A stretch of DNA of 64,000 nt. It comes from Telopea speciosissima (Eukaryota > Streptophyta > Magnoliopsida > Proteales > Proteaceae). The stretch is from assembly GCF_018873765.1 (NCBI RefSeq), contig NC_057918.1:12842862-12906861 (forward strand), read 5' to 3'. Each line of letters begins with the position of its first letter. The stretch's first letter is position 1. The position numbers and the translations under genes are program-made. A model generated the notes under the pieces. It did no database searches, was not told the DNA's origin, and saw only the letters and a list, made by a program, of their open reading frames with translations. Positions 60,085 through 64,000 of the stretch are shown piece after piece.

Positions 60085-60792
60085 TAAAGCTTCACAGAAT
60101 AATAGATTATGAGAGGTAAAGGAAAGCAACATAATCTCATCTTCCAAGCTTGAATCTGGTTCCTCTAGAATATCTGACTTGAACTGCTTAGTTGTTATGC
60201 CTTCCTATTCCAACTTCCTCAGAATCTAATATACTATATGGATTTTATTTTTATTTTTGTTTGTTAATAATTGTTAATAAATTTTATCTTGATGGGCATC
60301 TAAATTCCATATTCAAAGTTCAAATTGAAGACTCAGACTCAGTCAGGGTCATAGAGAATGAGGCTTAATATATAAAATGGTTCCTCATAAGACAACAACA
60401 GGCAGATCAAGAAATGTCATCAAAAAATTGACACTTAAACAAAACAAAACTAAGCATTGACATTCCTTAAAACCCAATTAATCACCACCAGTACGTAGGT
60501 GATGATCCAACAGAAGCTTAAATATCCTACCTCATGTTAAAGACCCAGCAACTTCCCTACCCATAAGGGGCCCCACCATCACATGGTCCCCCCCCCCTCC
60601 CCCCTCATCAACAAAAAGGATAAAAGAAAAGTATAGCTCACCAAAACTTGGCTCCTCTTGACCAAACCATGTTCAAACCATGTTTATCATCACTAATTAA
60701 TGGACCTGGTTTTCCTACTAAGATGTTAAGGAAAGAATCTCTTTAATGGGTAACTATATTTGTCATGTGGCAGGTTAAATGGGATTGAAATT

Positions 60793-61333
60793 AGAGGTGC
60801 AAGTTTGGCCTTGCCGGGCTGAACCTGCCTTGAGCCAGAACAGGGCCTGGGCTGAGATATTTGGCCCTGAAGGCTGGTTAGAGTTGAAAATTTCTGGCCC
60901 TGAGCTAGGTCGAGTCGGGCCAGGGTTGAGGCCTTGGGCTAAGCTTGGCCTGGTCCTGTTTTAAGTTATACTATAAAATATATATTGATATAATATATAT
61001 ATATATATTATAAACTTTAAACATCACCCACATTTTGTTATATAATATATTATACATGAAGACAATAAGTGATATAATACATTTTATTATAATATTATTT
61101 TTCGTAAAATTGATAATTTTCTTCCCGGCTCATTCCAGTCCATGCATTTCCTTGCCCCTCCCTATGATCAGGGCCAATCAGGGCCACCCCGGCCCAACCT
61201 TGAGGGCAGGTCAAGGTTGGATTTTCTTGGTCCTGAATTAGGGTCGAGTCGGGCCTGGGCCCAACTAAGGGGACTTAGGGTTGGGTTAGGGTTCTATAAA
61301 GCCTGGCCCAACCTAACCCTGTTGCAACCCTAA
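60793..61333. mobile_element. Uninterrupted gccc-rich MITE (sister of the one at 11463)
   Basis: It starts agaggtgcaagtttggcc and ends taaccctgttgcaacccta. The core gttttaagttata followed by an AT-rich atatattgatata tract is present without any insertion, giving the empty-site version of the MULE-disrupted copy. Confidence 0.8.
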
Positions 61334-63432
61334 TTGAAATTTTGTAGACGCATTAATCCTGAGGTCACCGACTCACATATTAAATTTTTAATCAATCTGA
61401 GTTTACCAGTGGCAAAACAAAGAATTAAAATATTTGAAGACTATTAAGAGGATGCACGAAACTATTATATGGATACATGGACATAAATAAGAGGACATCA
61501 CATTAGATACGAAGGTAACTGATTAAATTTGACGTTTAAATTTTGATAAGACCTATTCAACCATTTTCTAGATAACTAATTGTCAAATTTGCAACATCAC
61601 TCTTCTGCATGGCAAAACTAGGTATACGCAACAAGGACATCTTTTCTTAAATGGTTGTGTGCGTCACTTAATTAAATTAGTGATAAAAAATGATTAAGTA
61701 ATAGCTGGACCATCACATCATATATTTACCCGTAAATGTCCACAACATCATGGTTTAAGAAATCGGATTAGAATTGGTTAATTCGAATGAGAATTGGTCT
61801 CTCATTTTCTGTTCTTTTTTGGGTAACTAGAATTGACCTCTTACCATGAAAAAAAAAAAAGAGAGAGAGAAGGAGAATCAGCCGGCCCGTCATGAATTTT
61901 ATGATCGACTCCGGTTCTTACGATCTATTTTGGAACCGGTCTGCTTTTTTATCTTCATTTTTAGTCACTTTTTTACTTAATTTTATGGGGAAGGTATTAG
62001 GACACCGTAGATTCCGTGCAGCAATGCATTCAATAGGGGGTACGGGGTTTTATGGTCATTTCAGATGGACATAAATGCCCATCTGGCGGTATTTCATACA
62101 GGCCATGTACATGCACGACCGTGTATCAAAACTTCTGCCTAATTTATCACTAAAATATTAGAAAACCAAAACTTAAACTTACCTCTCTTGTAGAAAATTG
62201 TACAATTCTTTTGATTTGTGACAATATTTGCTTCTTCCCATTTGAATTTCTAAGTTTCCAGTCAATTCAAAATACCGGCGCCTGCCATACTTAGTATATA
62301 TTAGAACAAATTCTATCAAGAATGAGACTTTGGAGAATTAGAGGGCCCACCAATGAGTACATTTATCAGATATGATCTCTCACGCAGGGGATCATCATCA
62401 GTTATACCCATCAAATGGTTGAGAGGGCTGATGGCTTGATGATCTATATCCGTAAGATTAATTCCATCAACAACCAATAGAATTTAATTAGCACATTAAT
62501 ACCCTTAAGATATCGAATTTACCCAAATAAGCCCTTTTCCACTTAGGGTTTCTTTATAATTTTATCTTGCAAGTTAAGTATCACCCACTACATATTATTC
62601 AGATTGGAGTGATTGGAATGGTTGGAGTGTATCAAAAGCTATCCAAAACAGAGACCCTTTGACATCATCAGCAAAAGAGAACTCTTAACACAAAACCAGT
62701 AGCTTTGCCTTCAAAAAACAAAAATGAAAAAGTTAGGTGATCTGTAACTAACTAAATAGGTTATTAAACTGAATAAGAAGCATTACCATATGGATGTTAA
62801 GATTTTTAATGTCACTTCCTAATTGGGTTTCAATATTTATTTAGTTTTTGACTAAATCAAAAGGTAATATCTTTAATTAAGCAACGTTAACTAAACAATA
62901 CCCTACATGTCTCTCTCTCTCTATAATCTCTTAAACCCATCCAATAATCTAATTTATTAAACATTCATGTGTTGTTGCATCTAGTCCAAGAGATTTAATT
63001 TTTAAATTATTCCTTAAATTATTGATTAAATCATTTTATAAGCTTTTATTAATACTGCACGAGTCTTCTGTAAGTATTTTGCAAGAACAAAGAAAAGAAA
63101 AGTCAGGTTCTCATGCTTTTTACTCTGTTCAACTGCTAGGCATCAAAATAAATAGAGATCACCTAAGCAATTCCCTTTCTTGAACCCAAACAAATCCACC
63201 TTTGCAGTTGTGTAGTTGTGTCAGTTTAGTTGTTGGCCAATCTATTCAACTAAAACACCAAACCCCAAACACACCCCCAAACCACCACCATCACCTCCTC
63301 AGAGAGTATATTATCCATTGAAGAACTTCCCTTTTTTTTTCTTTTTTTTATAGGGGAAGAAGGATAAATATTGATAGCTTCTCTTGTTTTATATACAGGT
63401 ACCCTTTTGAGCTTCTGAGTCATCATTCCATT
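61334..63432. other. Upstream intergenic DNA of the membrane-protein gene
   Basis: No gene is recognised. It is AT-rich with an A-run (61848-61860) and CT-rich patches. The last 250 bp (acaccaaaccccaaacacacc, then a ctttttttt tract) are the likely promoter and 5' UTR of the gene that starts at 63460. Confidence 0.45.
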
Positions 63433-63436
63433 CCCA

Positions 63437-63461
63437 TCTCAATCTCAATCTCAATCTCAAT
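63437..63461 (+). repeat. (CTCAAT)n repeat in the 5' leader
   Basis: Four to five ctcaat units run directly into the ATG of the next gene, the last unit supplying the A and T of the start codon. Confidence 0.85.
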
Positions 63462-64000
63462 GAAAGAGAGGCCATCAGTTCCAATGGAGAGAACCAGCAA
63501 GATCATCAGGAGAACAATCTACACCTTCCTCAAGAACTACCAGTACTTCACCTCAACTGCTGCAATTCTTGCATTCCCTGCTTCTGTTTCAATTCTCCTC
63601 TCTGAATCACTTGTACCATCGTTGTTACCTCTCCTTTCAGTCATTCATTTTCGTCTTCAAACACTCTTTGATGCAGCTGGGTTTCCCCCCTCATCACAGT
63701 TCTTTTCCCTTCTCAATCTGAAGTTATCTCAAACCATATCTTCCTCAATTTTATCTATCCCTTTCACCCTCTCCTTTCTCCTTCTAGCAAAAGCATGTGT
63801 AATTCATGCTCTCCATCATCACAAAGTATCTCATCAACCTTCCTTTTCTTCTTTCCTATCCCTTTACACTCCCCTTCTCATCACCCACCTCTGCAACTCA
63901 TTTGTTATCATGTCAGCAAACGCAGCCACCTTCTCTGTGCTCTTCCTTGCCTTCAATATCCTTGATGCCTCTGGCTTCTCTTCACCCTCTATCATTCTTA
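63460..64000 (+). CDS. Plant multi-pass membrane protein, N-terminal part
   Basis: Open from an ATG at 63460 to the window edge (180 codons). The start MKERPSVPMERTSKIIRR is hydrophilic. Hydrophobic stretches lie at residues 31-60 (AAILAFPASVSILLSESL), 93-117 (SSSILSIPFTLSFLLLAK) and 130-169 (YTPLLITHLCNSFVI region). It resembles a plant-specific family of uncharacterised integral membrane proteins (in Arabidopsis At1g69430/At1g26650, from memory), usually about 330-350 aa. Function unknown. In Arabidopsis At1g69430 sits beside AGO7, which supports the assignment. The first ATG follows a CT-rich leader and is the only sensible start. The gene is cut by the window. Confidence 0.75.
   Translation, partial: MKERPSVPMERTSKIIRRTIYTFLKNYQYFTSTAAILAFPASVSILLSESLVPSLLPLLSVIHFRLQTLFDAAGFPPSSQFFSLLNLKLSQTISSSILSIPFTLSFLLLAKACVIHALHHHKVSHQPSFSSFLSLYTPLLITHLCNSFVIMSANAATFSVLFLAFNILDASGFSSPSIIL

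Noticed and set aside
1-64000. CRISPR arrays, bacterial operons, rRNA genes, organelle DNA insertions
   Set aside because: No spaced identical repeats of CRISPR type, no rRNA-like conserved blocks, and no recognisable plastid or mitochondrial genes. The gene structure is plant nuclear.

Overview
The window is nuclear DNA from a flowering plant. It has AT-rich intergenic space, introns of several kilobases packed with transposons, GT-AG introns, and plant-only gene families (AGO7, OSCA/CSC1, PsbP-domain and PPR fragments). The genes and repeats fit a dicot or an early-diverging eudicot/magnoliid better than a grass, but the species cannot be fixed from the sequence alone.

Four real genes are visible. 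(1) The last three exons in view of an OSCA/CSC1-type calcium channel run on + from 2874 to 9182 and are split by a 5.1 kb intron full of retroelement debris. (2) A complete ARGONAUTE7 gene lies on + at 30857-34545: three exons, about 1008 aa, with an intact DEDH slicer tetrad. (3) A complete UXT/prefoldin-like gene lies on - at 41105-44926 with a separate 5' untranslated exon near 46.1-46.3 kb: six coding exons, 145 aa. (4) The first 180 codons of a plant multi-pass membrane protein run on + from 63460 off the right edge. From memory of Arabidopsis, AGO7 (At1g69440) neighbours a homologue of gene 4 (At1g69430), and the paralogous locus pairs a UXT homologue (At1g26660) with At1g26650, so AGO7-UXT-membrane protein looks like an old collinear block.

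Broken genes: a PsbP-domain pseudogene (55472-55868, -), a PPR-like pseudogene (46690-47051, -), and an EF-hand gene fragment (11941-12126, -) carried inside a Mutator-like element.

The rest is mobile DNA, much of it with readable boundaries. It includes a 7.1 kb copia element with paired LTRs and a 5-bp target duplication (47130-54239), a deleted copia derivative (26429 to about 28200), a rearranged gypsy gag-protease region (about 3700-7112), LINE 3' ends (16851-17832 and 39120-39790), Au-type and tRNA-type SINEs, and many MITEs. Two nested insertions are unusually clear. A 1.74 kb Pack-MULE sits inside a MITE whose uninterrupted sister copy lies at 60.8 kb. A LINE sits inside a hAT-like element.

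The largest structure is an old, imperfect inverted duplication. The left arm (about 14.2-21.3 kb) and right arm (about 24.4-36.0 kb) share at least six collinear inverted blocks around a 3 kb spacer. The right arm carries AGO7. The left arm keeps AGO7's upstream and downstream flanks in inverted order but has no AGO7 coding sequence. Downstream of AGO7 part of this DNA is duplicated again in tandem (34.9-38.7 kb). All homology statements come from reading the sequence by eye; no alignment or database search was run.
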